Origin: SIG578 sp045655125
GTDB lineage: Bacteria; Bacillota; Clostridia; Oscillospirales; Ruminococcaceae
Direction: 5' to 3'
Assembly: GCA_045655125.1 (NCBI GenBank)
Contig: JAZOOR010000038.1
Coordinates: 1-17,429 of the forward strand
DNA length: 17,429 bases
The notes under the pieces were generated by a model. It had not been told where the DNA came from and did no database searches. It saw only the letters and a program-made list of their open reading frames with translations. Numbering within the stretch: position 1 is the first letter of the stretch; each line of letters begins with the position of its first letter. The translations under genes and the position numbers were made by a program. Below, piece after piece: positions 7,575-15,256 of the stretch.

Positions 7575-9114
7575 TAGCACGGTTTTCACGGACAACGTGA
7601 ACCTTTATCTGACCGGGGTATTCCATTTCCTTTTCAATACGGTCAACAATATCTTTTGCTATAATCACCATCTGGTCATCTGAAACAGCCTCAGGCTTAA
7701 CCATAATTCTGATTTCACGACCAGCTGAAATAGCAAAGGATTTTTCAACACCGCCAAAGCTATTAGCTATTTCCTCAAGCTTTTCTAAGCGCTTGGTGTA
7801 GTTTTCAAGGTTTTCACGGCGGGCACCGGGACGTGCAGCCGAAATAGCATCAGCAGCCTGAACAAGACAAGCAACAACAGTTTTGGTTTCAACATCGCCG
7901 TGGTGAGCCTCGATTGCGTGAATGATGTCATTGCTTTCCTTATATTTCTTGGCAATATCAACACCTATCGCTACGTGCGAGCCTTCGATTTCGCGGCTAA
8001 GTGCCTTACCGATATCGTGCAGAAGTCCTGCGCGGCGGGCAACTGTTGGGTCAATGCCTATCTCACAAGCCATAACACCTGCAAGGTGGGCAACCTCGAT
8101 TGAATGGTCAAGAACATTCTGTCCGTAGCTTGTGCGGTAACGCAGGCGGCCGAGAAGTTTTACTAGCTCAGGATTGATGCCGTGTACACCTGTTTCCATA
8201 ACGGCGCGCTCGCCTTCCTGACGAATTTTATTCTCAACCTCGCGTTTTGCCTTTTCAACCATTTCCTCGATACGAGCGGGGTGTATTCTTCCGTCGGCAA
8301 TAAGCTTTTCAAGCGAAATTCTTGCAACCTCGCGGCGAATGGGGTCAAACGACGAAAGAGTGATTGCCTCTGGGGTGTCATCAATAATAAGGTCAACACC
8401 TGTGAGTGTTTCAAGAGTGCGGATATTTCTACCCTCACGACCGATAATTCTGCCCTTCATTTCATCGCCCGGCAGAGGAACGACCGAAACGGTTGCCTCT
8501 GAAACATGGTCGGCAGCGCAACGTGTGATTGCGCTTGAAATAAGGTCTCTTGCGATTTGGTCAGAATCATCCTTTATCTGCTGCTCGAACTGTGCGATAC
8601 GCACTGCTTTATCGTGGGTAAGAGCATCATCAAGATTTTTAAGCAGCATTTCCCTCGCCTGCTCACTTGAAAGACCTGAAATACGCTCAAGCATTTCGAG
8701 CTGGCTTCTTTTAATGGTTTCGGTTTCGGCAAGCTTTTCCTCTGCCTCTTTGATTTTTCCTTGTAATACTTCCTCTTTCTTTTCGAGATTCTCGGTTTTT
8801 CTATCAAGATTTTCTTCTTTTTGCTGAAGTCTTCTCTCCTGATGGGTAACCTCGTTTCTTCTTTCCTTAAGCTCACGTTCTTGTTCAGTTCTGAGCTTAT
8901 GCAGTTCATCTTTAGCTTCAATAAGTGCTTCTTTTTTAGCTCTCTGTGCTTCAGCCTCAGCCTGCTTTTTAATTTTATCAGCTTCTTCTTCCGCAGAACC
9001 TATTTTGCGTTCAGCAGTTTTTCTTCTATATGAAACACCGACAAAGAAAGCGGCAACAATCAAAACAACTGCGGCTGCAATAACACAGAGGAGAATAATC
9101 TGTTCTTGTGTCAT
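7558..9114 (-). CDS. rny: Ribonuclease Y
   Basis: RNase Y is the membrane-anchored endoribonuclease that starts mRNA decay in many Gram-positive bacteria. The 518-residue protein shows the full family layout: an N-terminal membrane helix (about 6-28), a long charged coiled coil (about 33-200), a KH RNA-binding domain containing GRIIGREGRN (about 221-230), and an HD domain with catalytic LLHDIGK (364-370). It ends in KVHVVRENRAIAYAK, as is typical. The ATG at 9114 is the only suitable start; GGAGG lies 14 bases upstream, a rather long spacing. It has its own promoter and terminator, with ymdB next downstream. Confidence 0.97.
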   Translation of the reverse strand: MTQEQIILLCVIAAAVVLIVAAFFVGVSYRRKTAERKIGSAEEEADKIKKQAEAEAQRAKKEALIEAKDELHKLRTEQERELKERRNEVTHQERRLQQKEENLDRKTENLEKKEEVLQGKIKEAEEKLAETETIKRSQLEMLERISGLSSEQAREMLLKNLDDALTHDKAVRIAQFEQQIKDDSDQIARDLISSAITRCAADHVSEATVSVVPLPGDEMKGRIIGREGRNIRTLETLTGVDLIIDDTPEAITLSSFDPIRREVARISLEKLIADGRIHPARIEEMVEKAKREVENKIRQEGERAVMETGVHGINPELVKLLGRLRYRTSYGQNVLDHSIEVAHLAGVMACEIGIDPTVARRAGLLHDIGKALSREIEGSHVAIGVDIAKKYKESNDIIHAIEAHHGDVETKTVVACLVQAADAISAARPGARRENLENYTKRLEKLEEIANSFGGVEKSFAISAGREIRIMVKPEAVSDDQMVIIAKDIVDRIEKEMEYPGQIKVHVVRENRAIAYAK

Positions 9115-9199
9115 AAGATTTCTGTTTACCTCCTTTAAGTTTATTTTCTTATCTGTAAATTGAAAAAATCAAAAAAACCACAAAATACAGTATATGTAT

Positions 9200-9228
9200 A
9201 TTGTATAACATTTCACTTGTTGTGTCAA
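9200..9228 (-). promoter_or_regulatory. Predicted sigma-A promoter for rny
   Basis: Minus-strand TTGACA (9223-9228) and TACAAT (9200-9205) with a 17-bp spacer form a near-consensus promoter. Transcription would begin near 9193, giving a leader of about 80 bases that is AT-rich with two T-runs; I see no recognised riboswitch in it. Confidence 0.75.
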
Positions 9229-9281
9229 GAAGCCATTGAGCCTTTTGATAAATTTTATTTGTATTTTCACTGCTTCATTCT

Positions 9282-9311
9282 TTCACTTTAGTAGGCTCTC
9301 TTTAATATAAT
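9282..9311 (+). promoter_or_regulatory. Predicted promoter for the first ABC importer operon
   Basis: TTCACT (9282-9287) and a perfect TATAAT (9306-9311) are 18 bp apart. The -35 box is weak and the -10 box strong. Start of transcription is predicted near 9318, leaving a leader of about 55 bases. It is divergent from the rny promoter with roughly 50 bp between their -35 boxes. Confidence 0.5.
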
Positions 9312-9317
9312 GTAAAT

Positions 9318-9366
9318 GGAACATAAGTTCCCTACCCTCATTTGTGGGCAGTTTTATACTAAGGAG
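9318..9366 (+). promoter_or_regulatory. Structured short leader of the first importer operon
   Basis: The predicted transcript begins with a perfect hairpin: GGAAC (9318-9322), loop ATAA, GTTCC (9327-9331). A second, weaker hairpin pairs CCC (9335-9337) with GGG (9346-9348) and is followed by TTTT (9352-9355), then AAGGAG. It could protect the 5' end or act as a small attenuator. It does not match the TPP riboswitch core, and I do not recognise a known class. Confidence 0.3.
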
Positions 9367-9372
9367 CTTTTT

Positions 9373-10143
9373 ATGAAAAATATTCTTGAGGCACATAATC
9401 TCAACATCTGCTATCAGGCAGTTAACGGAGAGGTGGAAGCGGTACATGATATTAGTTTCAGCGTTCGCGAGGGGGAATTTATCAGCATTGTAGGCCCTTC
9501 GGGTTGTGGAAAGTCCACCCTGCTTTCTGCTGTTTCTGGAATAACACCGCTTACTTCCGGTAGTATTCTGCTTGCCGGCAAAAAGGTTACGGGTGTTTGC
9601 TCTGACATTGCCTATATGCTTCAAAAAGACAATCTTCTTGATTGGCGTTCCATCCGAAAAAACGTTTTAATAGGGCTTGAAATCCGAAAAATGCTCAGTA
9701 GTGAGACGCTTGCCTACGCAGACAGTCTTTTAAAAGCTTACGGGCTTTGGGATTTTCGCGACAAGTACCCCACTCAGCTTTCCGGCGGTATGAGACAAAG
9801 AGCCGCTCTCATAAGAACTCTGGCGGTACGCCCCAAGCTACTGCTTTTAGACGAAGCATTTTCGGCGCTCGATTATCAGACAAGACTAACCGTTACAGAT
9901 GATGTTTACAAAATTCTGAAAAAAGAAAAACAAACGGCTCTTATTGTTACTCATGATATACCCGAATGTATCAGCATGAGTGACCGAGTTATCGTTTTAT
10001 CAAAAAGACCTGCTGTTATTAAAACAATATTCGATACCGAATTTGATATAGAGGAGCGCAGTCCGCTTCTTTGCAGGGACCATAAAAAATTTGGAGAATA
10101 CTTCAATCAAATCTGGAAAGAGCTTGATGTCCATGTATCATAA
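9373..10143 (+). CDS. ABC importer ATP-binding protein (NitT/TauT/SsuB-like), A1
   Basis: This 256-residue ATPase would energise a solute importer at the inner face of the membrane. Motifs are complete: Walker A GPSGCGKS (41-48), Q-loop LQKD (Q84), signature LSGGM (136-140), Walker B LLLLDEAF with D160 and E161, and switch His194 in THD. Overall pattern fits the SsuB/TauB/ThiZ-like branch. I start at the ATG at 9373 because AAGGAG lies six bases upstream; an in-frame ATG at 9316 falls near the predicted transcription start and lacks a ribosome site. Its last codons overlap the permease start by 17 bp. Substrate is unknown; nitrate, taurine, sulfonate, bicarbonate and thiamine-precursor names in this family are not reliable guides. 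Confidence 0.93.
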   Translation: MKNILEAHNLNICYQAVNGEVEAVHDISFSVREGEFISIVGPSGCGKSTLLSAVSGITPLTSGSILLAGKKVTGVCSDIAYMLQKDNLLDWRSIRKNVLIGLEIRKMLSSETLAYADSLLKAYGLWDFRDKYPTQLSGGMRQRAALIRTLAVRPKLLLLDEAFSALDYQTRLTVTDDVYKILKKEKQTALIVTHDIPECISMSDRVIVLSKRPAVIKTIFDTEFDIEERSPLLCRDHKKFGEYFNQIWKELDVHVS

Positions 10144-10942
10144 CGAACTTTCAAAGGAAAGAAAAGAATATTTACAAAAACGGAAAAGAAACAAAACTGC
10201 CATAATGCTGTGCAGGATTTTTATTATTGTAGCTTTTATTGCCATTTGGGAAATTGGCGGACATTTGGGGATTATTGATAGCTTTGTACTGAGTCAGCCA
10301 TCGCGTATTCTGTCCGTTCTGCTTGAGTACAGAGAAAATAATCTGCTGCTTCACATAGGAACAACTCTTTTTGAAACCGCTGTTGGCTTTGTTCTCGGAG
10401 TTGTGATTGGCACTCTTGCTGCAGTTTTACTGTGGTGGTCTCCTTTTTTATCTAAAGTATGCGAGCCTTATCTTGTTATTTTAAACAGTCTTCCCAAGAT
10501 TGCGCTTGGTCCCGTTATTATAATCTGGGCAGGCGCAGGAACACGCGCCATCATTTTTATGGCGCTTGCAATTTCTATGATAGTAACAGTTTTGGAAATG
10601 CTGAGCGGTTTTCACTCCACCGACGACGAGCTTATTAAAATGCTCAGAACCTTTGGTGCAAACAGGCTTCAGGTGTTTACCAAAATCGTTCTGCCCTACA
10701 ACATCGAAACTCTGTTTAATTCTCTAAAAATCAACATCGGGCTTACACTTGTCGGTGTTATTGCGGGCGAATTTCTTGTTTCTAAATCAGGACTTGGGTA
10801 TCTTATCGTCTACGGCGGTCAGGTTTTCAAAATGGATCTTGTTATGGCAAGCGTTATCATACTTGCTGTCACAGCCGCTCTGCTTTATGAGGTTATTGTT
10901 ATAGCTCAGCGGCTGACACTTAAATATTTAACGCACAATTAG
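10127..10942 (+). CDS. ABC importer permease (SsuC/ThiX-like), P1
   Basis: A membrane protein of 271 residues with about six hydrophobic helices, a basic cytoplasmic N-terminus, and the EAA-type coupling segment (MLRTFGANRLQVFTKIVLP) that contacts the ATPase. A conserved segment around LNSLPKIALGPVIIIWAG is typical of the NitT/TauT-type permeases. The start at ATG 10127 has GGAAAGAG upstream and overlaps the A1 gene; ATG 10133 is also possible. It forms one operon with A1 and, 67 bp downstream, the binding lipoprotein S1. Confidence 0.92.
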   Translation: MSMYHNELSKERKEYLQKRKRNKTAIMLCRIFIIVAFIAIWEIGGHLGIIDSFVLSQPSRILSVLLEYRENNLLLHIGTTLFETAVGFVLGVVIGTLAAVLLWWSPFLSKVCEPYLVILNSLPKIALGPVIIIWAGAGTRAIIFMALAISMIVTVLEMLSGFHSTDDELIKMLRTFGANRLQVFTKIVLPYNIETLFNSLKINIGLTLVGVIAGEFLVSKSGLGYLIVYGGQVFKMDLVMASVIILAVTAALLYEVIVIAQRLTLKYLTHN

Positions 10943-11009
10943 TCTTTTTGTAACACAAATCATTTTTTATGCATTTAATATACAGAAATCACCAAAAAGG
11001 AGACTTTTT

Positions 11010-12014
11010 ATGCTTAAAAAAGGTTCAAAACGAGTTTTAGCAATTATTCTTGCGCTCTGTATTCCTGTTTTCTGTTTATGCTCCTGCAAAAAAGACGGCA
11101 AAGAGCTTACTACAATAGCGCTCAGTGAGGTAACACATTCGGTGTTCTATGCGCCTCAGTACGCCGCTATCGAGCTTGGCTTTTTCAAAGATGAGGGGCT
11201 CGAAATAGAGCTTTCAACAGGTCAAGGTGCAGATGCAGTTGCCGCAGCGGTGCTGTCAGGTCAGGTTGACATCGGCTTTGCAGGGCCCGAGGCAGCAATT
11301 TATGTTTACAACGAGGGGCGCGACAACTATCTTAAGGTTTTTTCTCAAATGACACAGCGTGACGGTTCATTTCTGATTTCCCGTCAAAAAAACGACAATT
11401 TTAAATGGACCGACCTTAAGGGCGCGCACATTCTGCCCGGAAGGCGCGGCGGTGTTCCCTATATGACCTTTGAGTATATCCTTAAAGCTAATGGCCTTGA
11501 CACCGAGAAGGATGTTTTGCTTGATAACAGTGTTCAGTTTGCTATGATGACAAGCGCATTTACATCGGGCACAGGCGATTACGTAACGGCATTTGAGCCA
11601 ACAGCCTCAATGCTTGAGGGCGAGGGCAAGGGTTATGTTGTTGCCGCTGTCGGAGAAGCGACAGAGGAAATTCCCTACACCGCTTATTTCGCAAGCAAGA
11701 AATACATTGATAACAATTCCGATACTATTCAGGCCTTTGCTAATGCAGTTGCAAGGGGACTTAAGTGGTGCAGCGAGCACAGCGCGGCTGAAATTGCCGA
11801 GGTTGTCGCCCCTTGTTTCCCCGACACAGACCTAAAGCTGCTGACAAAGTCTATACAAAGCTACATTGACATTGATGCCTGGTGCGACACGCCTGTTATG
11901 ACAGAGGAATCCTTTAATCGTCTACAGGATGTTATTAGCTCGGCGGGCGAGCTTGACAAAAGAGCATCTTTTGCCGATGTTGTTGACAATTCCTATGCAA
12001 AAAAAGCTAAATAA
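11010..12014 (+). CDS. ABC importer substrate-binding lipoprotein (NMT1/THI5-like), S1
   Basis: A 334-residue lipoprotein with a basic N-terminus, hydrophobic signal (about 9-24) and lipobox LCSC with the lipidated Cys at 26, so it should be anchored outside the membrane. The mature part shows the NMT1/SsuA-type pattern: FYAPQYAAIELGFFKDEGL, then SGQVDIGFAGPEAA, a DLKGAHIL segment and GEIPYTAYFA-like text (here EEIPYTAYFA). A good GGAGA ribosome site precedes the ATG. It closes the A1-P1-S1 operon, with an intrinsic terminator right after the stop. Ligand is not deducible from sequence; similarity to THI5-like proteins makes a pyrimidine or other small heterocycle one option, sulfonates another. 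Confidence 0.92.
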   Translation: MLKKGSKRVLAIILALCIPVFCLCSCKKDGKELTTIALSEVTHSVFYAPQYAAIELGFFKDEGLEIELSTGQGADAVAAAVLSGQVDIGFAGPEAAIYVYNEGRDNYLKVFSQMTQRDGSFLISRQKNDNFKWTDLKGAHILPGRRGGVPYMTFEYILKANGLDTEKDVLLDNSVQFAMMTSAFTSGTGDYVTAFEPTASMLEGEGKGYVVAAVGEATEEIPYTAYFASKKYIDNNSDTIQAFANAVARGLKWCSEHSAAEIAEVVAPCFPDTDLKLLTKSIQSYIDIDAWCDTPVMTEESFNRLQDVISSAGELDKRASFADVVDNSYAKKAK

Positions 12015-12020
12015 TATATT

Positions 12021-12050
12021 AAAAGCCGCTTCGGCGGCTTTTTTCTTTTT
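12021..12050 (+). terminator. Intrinsic terminator after S1
   Basis: Stem AAAAGCCGC (12021-12029), stable TTCG loop, GCGGCTTTT, followed by a T-rich tail. It separates the first importer operon from the second. Confidence 0.92.
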
Positions 12051-12075
12051 CCTGAAGAAACTTTAAGTTATGTTT

Positions 12076-12118
12076 TGTTGGAATTACAACATACAATTTT
12101 TGTTAATACGGTTATAAT
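12076..12118 (+). promoter_or_regulatory. Candidate promoter and small palindrome upstream of S2
   Basis: A perfect TATAAT (12113-12118) lies 32 bases before the S2 start codon, but no clear -35 box is seen at normal spacing. Upstream is an inverted repeat, TGTTG (12076-12080), six-base spacer, CAACA (12087-12091), overlapping where a -35 region would fall, so it could be an operator for an activator or repressor. Short palindromes arise by chance in AT-rich DNA. Confidence 0.4.
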
Positions 12119-12150
12119 AATTAGTGAAAAGACACAAGGAGGATAAAAAA

Positions 12151-13176
12151 ATGAAAACTAGACTTTTAAAAATTGTATCTTTAATTATGGCTGTTTTGAT
12201 GATGGCTGCAGCCTTTACAGGTTGCAAGAGCCGCTACAAAGACACAGGTAATTCATCTGTTACCGCATCTGAGGACACAAGAACAGATGTTAATGTTGCT
12301 GTTCTCAAGGGGCCAACTGCATTGGGAATGCTCAAGCTTATGTCTGATGACAAAAACAACATATCTTTTAATGATTATTCGTTTGAGGTTTTTACTGCCG
12401 CAGATCAGGTTGTTCCCGAAATTGTCAAGGGAAACATTGACATTGCTGCTGTTCCCACCAATCTTGCAGCCTCTCTTTACAAAAAGACAGAAAAGGGTGT
12501 CAGCATTATAGCTGTTAACACCTTGGGTGTGCTTTCGATTGTAACAAACGGGGTTGAAATTTCCTCAGTTGCAGATTTAAAGGGAAAGACCATTTATGCC
12601 ACCGGAAAAGGTGCTACTCCGGAATATGCGCTTAACTACATTTTAGAAAATAACGGTCTTAAGGTCGGTGAGGATGTTACTGTAGAATACAAATCCGAGC
12701 ACTCCGAGCTTGCAACAGCTGTGGCTTCGGGTGCCGCTCAGATTGCAATGCTTCCTCAGCCTTTTGTTACCAATGTTATGATTAAAAACAAAAATGTCAA
12801 AATTGCACTTGACCTATCAAGTGAGTGGGCAAAGCTGCCCGCAACCGAGGGCGGAGAGCTTGTTATGGGCTGTATCGTTGTACGAAACGAGTTTTTAAAG
12901 AGTAACGAGAATGCTGTTAAGACATTTCTCAACGAATACTATCACTCCACCACATATGTAAACGAGAAGCCTGACAAAGCAGGCGAGCTCTCTGACGAAT
13001 TTGCAATTCTTCCTGCAGAGGTTGTCTCGCAGGCTATTCCTAGCTGCAACATCGTATTTATTCGCGGAGAAAAAATGAAGAAGGATGTTTCGGCATACCT
13101 TAAAACCCTGCTCGAAGCAAACCCCGCTTCTATAGGCGGACAGCTTCCTGACGATGCATTTTACTATGTTGGATAA
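12151..13176 (+). CDS. ABC importer substrate-binding lipoprotein, S2
   Basis: A 341-residue lipoprotein: hydrophobic signal (about 8-23) and lipobox FTGC with lipidated Cys25. The mature region is a periplasmic-binding-protein type 2 fold by pattern: GPTALGMLKLM, then VKGNIDIAAVPTNLAA, DLKGKTIYATG-GATPEYALNYIL, and GAAQIAMLPQPFVT. It belongs to the broad NMT1-like group but is clearly different from S1. The start at ATG 12151 has AAGGAGG upstream; an in-frame GTG at 12124 would place that site inside the gene. It is the first gene of the second importer unit and overlaps or abuts the P2 permease. Confidence 0.92.
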   Translation: MKTRLLKIVSLIMAVLMMAAAFTGCKSRYKDTGNSSVTASEDTRTDVNVAVLKGPTALGMLKLMSDDKNNISFNDYSFEVFTAADQVVPEIVKGNIDIAAVPTNLAASLYKKTEKGVSIIAVNTLGVLSIVTNGVEISSVADLKGKTIYATGKGATPEYALNYILENNGLKVGEDVTVEYKSEHSELATAVASGAAQIAMLPQPFVTNVMIKNKNVKIALDLSSEWAKLPATEGGELVMGCIVVRNEFLKSNENAVKTFLNEYYHSTTYVNEKPDKAGELSDEFAILPAEVVSQAIPSCNIVFIRGEKMKKDVSAYLKTLLEANPASIGGQLPDDAFYYVG

Positions 13177-13945
13177 TAAGAAAAGCACCCTATCTAAAAT
13201 AGGGTTTACACTTTTGGCTGCAATTTTTTGGCTTACAATTTGGCAGGTTATTTATCTCATTGTGGGGTGCAGCGTTATCGTTGCTTCCCCTCTGGAAACA
13301 TTTTTGAGGGTACTAAAGCTTGCAGCTACGACAAATTTTTGGTTATGTATCTTAAACTCCATCGGGCATATTCTGTTGGGGTTTTTTCTTGCTGTTTTGG
13401 TCTCTGTGCCGCTGGCGGCACTCACCGCAAGGTTTGAGATACTATACAGACTATTCTCTCCCCTTTTAAAGCTCATTCGGGCAACCCCCGTTGCGTCGTT
13501 CATTGTTTTAGCTCTATTTTGGCTAAATCGAGATATTGTTCCCTCTTTTATAGCCTTTTTAATGGTGGTTCCGCTTGTTTTCACTAATCTTTCAGAGGGA
13601 TTCAGAAATATAAATAAAGAATATTTAGAGATGGCAAAGGTATATAGGCTTTCATTTTTTAAAAAGGTAAGGCTTATTTATCTGCCTTCGCTTATGCCCT
13701 ATTTTGTATCCGCTTGTTCGGTAGGACTTGGGTTTGCATGGAAATCAGGCGTAGCTGCCGAGGTTATTTCGCTCCCAAAAAACACATTAGGACTTGAAAT
13801 TTATAACGCAAAGGTGTATATTGAAACTGTAGATTTGTTTGCACTGACTGCTGTTATCATCATTTTAAGCATTTTCATCGAAAAAGCCTTTATGTTTATT
13901 TTAAAGCGCATTTCGGATAAGGTTCTGAAAGGCGGTGCAAAATAA
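13166..13945 (+). CDS. ABC importer permease, P2
   Basis: About 259 residues with roughly six hydrophobic helices and the coupling EAA-type segment EYLEMAKVYRLSFFKKVRLIYLP. The following segment GLGFAWKSGVAAEVISLP is typical of SsuC/TauC-like permeases. The gene overlaps the 3' end of S2 and no strong ribosome site is visible, so translation is probably coupled. The start is ambiguous between ATG 13154 and ATG 13166; I use the second, which gives MLDNKKSTLSK before the first helix. Its stop overlaps the ATG of the next ATPase by one base (TAATG). Confidence 0.9.
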   Translation: MLDNKKSTLSKIGFTLLAAIFWLTIWQVIYLIVGCSVIVASPLETFLRVLKLAATTNFWLCILNSIGHILLGFFLAVLVSVPLAALTARFEILYRLFSPLLKLIRATPVASFIVLALFWLNRDIVPSFIAFLMVVPLVFTNLSEGFRNINKEYLEMAKVYRLSFFKKVRLIYLPSLMPYFVSACSVGLGFAWKSGVAAEVISLPKNTLGLEIYNAKVYIETVDLFALTAVIIILSIFIEKAFMFILKRISDKVLKGGAK

Positions 13946-14511
13946 TGCTTACACTAGATAGTGTTTCCAAATCTTTTGGTGACAAGATTATCTTAAAAGA
14001 CTTTTCATATAATTTCCCAAAGAGTGGTATTGTTTGTATTACTGCCCCGTCGGGACGCGGTAAGACCACATTGCTTCGTCTTATTGCAGGGCTGGAAAAG
14101 GCAGACAGCGGAGAAATCCTCTCTATCAGCATTATTTCTCTTTTATTTCAGGAGGACAGGCTGCTACCTTGGCTTACAGCCGTAGAGAACATCTCCTGCG
14201 TTATACAGCAAAAAAGCACTGATAAGGAGAAGATTGCAATAGAGCTTCTTTCACTTGTTGGGCTTAAGGGAAATGAAAACGAGAAAATCGAAAATTTAAG
14301 CGGAGGAATGAAGCGCAGAGTTGCCTTTGCAAGAGCGCTCGCTCTATATCCCGACATATTACTGCTCGACGAGCCTTTTTCAGGGCTTGATGATAAGACC
14401 AAAGCGCTTTTGGTGCAAATAATACAGGATTTTTCAAAAGAAAAATTAGTTTTACTTGTCACACACGATAAAAACGATTTAAAGCTTGCAGATGAGGTTA
14501 TTTCCTTATAA
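13945..14511 (+). CDS. Compact ABC importer ATP-binding protein, A2
   Basis: At 188 residues this ATPase is 60-70 residues shorter than usual and ends right after the switch-His region, with no C-terminal extension. The core is intact: Walker A APSGRGKT (34-41), Q-loop Gln69, signature LSGGM (118-122), Walker B with D142 and E143, and His174 in THD. The first Walker A Gly is replaced by Ala34; this position is less critical than the Gly-Lys-Thr end, so activity is plausible. It starts at ATG 13945, overlapping the P2 stop. The reading frame is clean with a normal stop, so I regard it as a functional short variant and not a pseudogene. Confidence 0.9.
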   Translation: MLTLDSVSKSFGDKIILKDFSYNFPKSGIVCITAPSGRGKTTLLRLIAGLEKADSGEILSISIISLLFQEDRLLPWLTAVENISCVIQQKSTDKEKIAIELLSLVGLKGNENEKIENLSGGMKRRVAFARALALYPDILLLDEPFSGLDDKTKALLVQIIQDFSKEKLVLLVTHDKNDLKLADEVISL

Positions 14512-14559
14512 ATAGCCTTTCTATAAAAACATTTGAGATATGAAAGGGGCTTTTTTAAT

Positions 14560-15114
14560 ATGCCTAACCACAAAATTGCTGCGCTTGTTGGTATGTGCGG
14601 AAGCGGAAAATCTGTTGTTTGCGATATGTTTGTAGAAAAGGGATGGAACAGAATTTATTTCGGTCAGGTTACTATGGACGAGCTTGCAAGACGAGGACTT
14701 GACAAAAACGAGCAAAACGAACGCTCGGTGCGTGAGCAGCTTAGACGCGACCATGGTCCCGCTGCTTTTGCAAAGCTTCTTCTCCCCTCTATAGAAAAGG
14801 CAAGCGCAGAGGGTCCAACAATTTTAGACGGACTTTATTCGTGGTCCGAATACAAATGCTTAAAACAGCATTTCGGGGATGACATTACTGTTGTTGCTAT
14901 CATTACCGACAGAGCAGTTCGTTACGAGCGCCTTACAACCCGCACCATTCGTCCTCTTACCAATGAAGAGGCAGAAAGCCGCGACTATGCCGAAATCGAA
15001 AAGCTCGAAAAAGGCGGACCTATTTCTATTGCTGACCGTTTTATTTTAAATAATGGCGACACCAATGCACTTAAAGCTCAGGTTAGCGCCCTTATTGACG
15101 AGTTTTCTAAGTAA
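14560..15114 (+). CDS. P-loop nucleotide kinase-like protein (CoaE/UPF0200-like)
   Basis: A 184-residue soluble protein with an N-terminal Walker A GMCGSGKS (11-18) and a DGLYSWSEYKCLK segment that may be the Walker B region. Later come VVAIITDRAVRYERLTTR and TRTIRPLTNEEAESRDYAEIE, an arginine-rich lid-like part. This pattern resembles dephospho-CoA kinase-like and UPF0200 P-loop kinases. It lacks the features I would need to call it CoaE itself, so the substrate is unknown. The start at ATG 14560 follows GAAAGGGG. It lies 48 bp after A2 and may be cotranscribed with the importer, which would fit salvage and phosphorylation of an imported compound; this is inference. Confidence 0.75.
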   Translation: MPNHKIAALVGMCGSGKSVVCDMFVEKGWNRIYFGQVTMDELARRGLDKNEQNERSVREQLRRDHGPAAFAKLLLPSIEKASAEGPTILDGLYSWSEYKCLKQHFGDDITVVAIITDRAVRYERLTTRTIRPLTNEEAESRDYAEIEKLEKGGPISIADRFILNNGDTNALKAQVSALIDEFSK

Positions 15115-15139
15115 ATCATTCTTAAATTAAAAAGATAGG

Positions 15140-15175
15140 ATTCCCTGCTAAGATAATCTTAGCAGGGGATTTTTA
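15140..15175 (+). terminator. Intrinsic terminator after the kinase-like gene
   Basis: CCCTGCTAAG (15143-15152) pairs perfectly with CTTAGCAGGG (15158-15167) around a 5-base loop, extended by A-T, T-A and G-T pairs and followed by TTTTT on the plus strand. Confidence 0.9.
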
Positions 15176-15190
15176 TGGTTATATTTATGC

Positions 15191-15232
15191 AAAAAACCCT
15201 CCCCGACATAAGTCGGGGAGGGTTTTTGTTTT
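15191..15232. terminator. Bidirectional terminator between convergent units
   Basis: CCCTCCCCGAC (15197-15207) and GTCGGGGAGGG (15212-15222) form a perfect 11-bp GC-rich stem with loop ATAA. A-run on the left and T-run on the right extend the pairing and provide U-tracts in both directions, so it can end both the kinase transcript and the minus-strand surface-protein transcript. Confidence 0.92.
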
Positions 15233-15256
15233 GCTGTGAATCGTTACAAACTGAAA

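Noticed and set aside
8339..8827. A 162-codon open frame on the plus strand inside rny
   Set aside because: It is antisense to a fully recognisable RNase Y, is Ser-rich as expected from a shadow frame, and has no family features.
9115..9372. TPP riboswitch before a possible thiamine-precursor importer
   Set aside because: The conserved CTGAGA and the later thi-box parts are absent on the plus strand, and the predicted leader of about 55 bases is too short.
13945..14511. A2 as a truncated pseudogene
   Set aside because: All core ATPase motifs up to the switch His are intact, the gene overlaps its permease neatly, and the following 48 bp do not look like a remnant of the missing C-terminal part.
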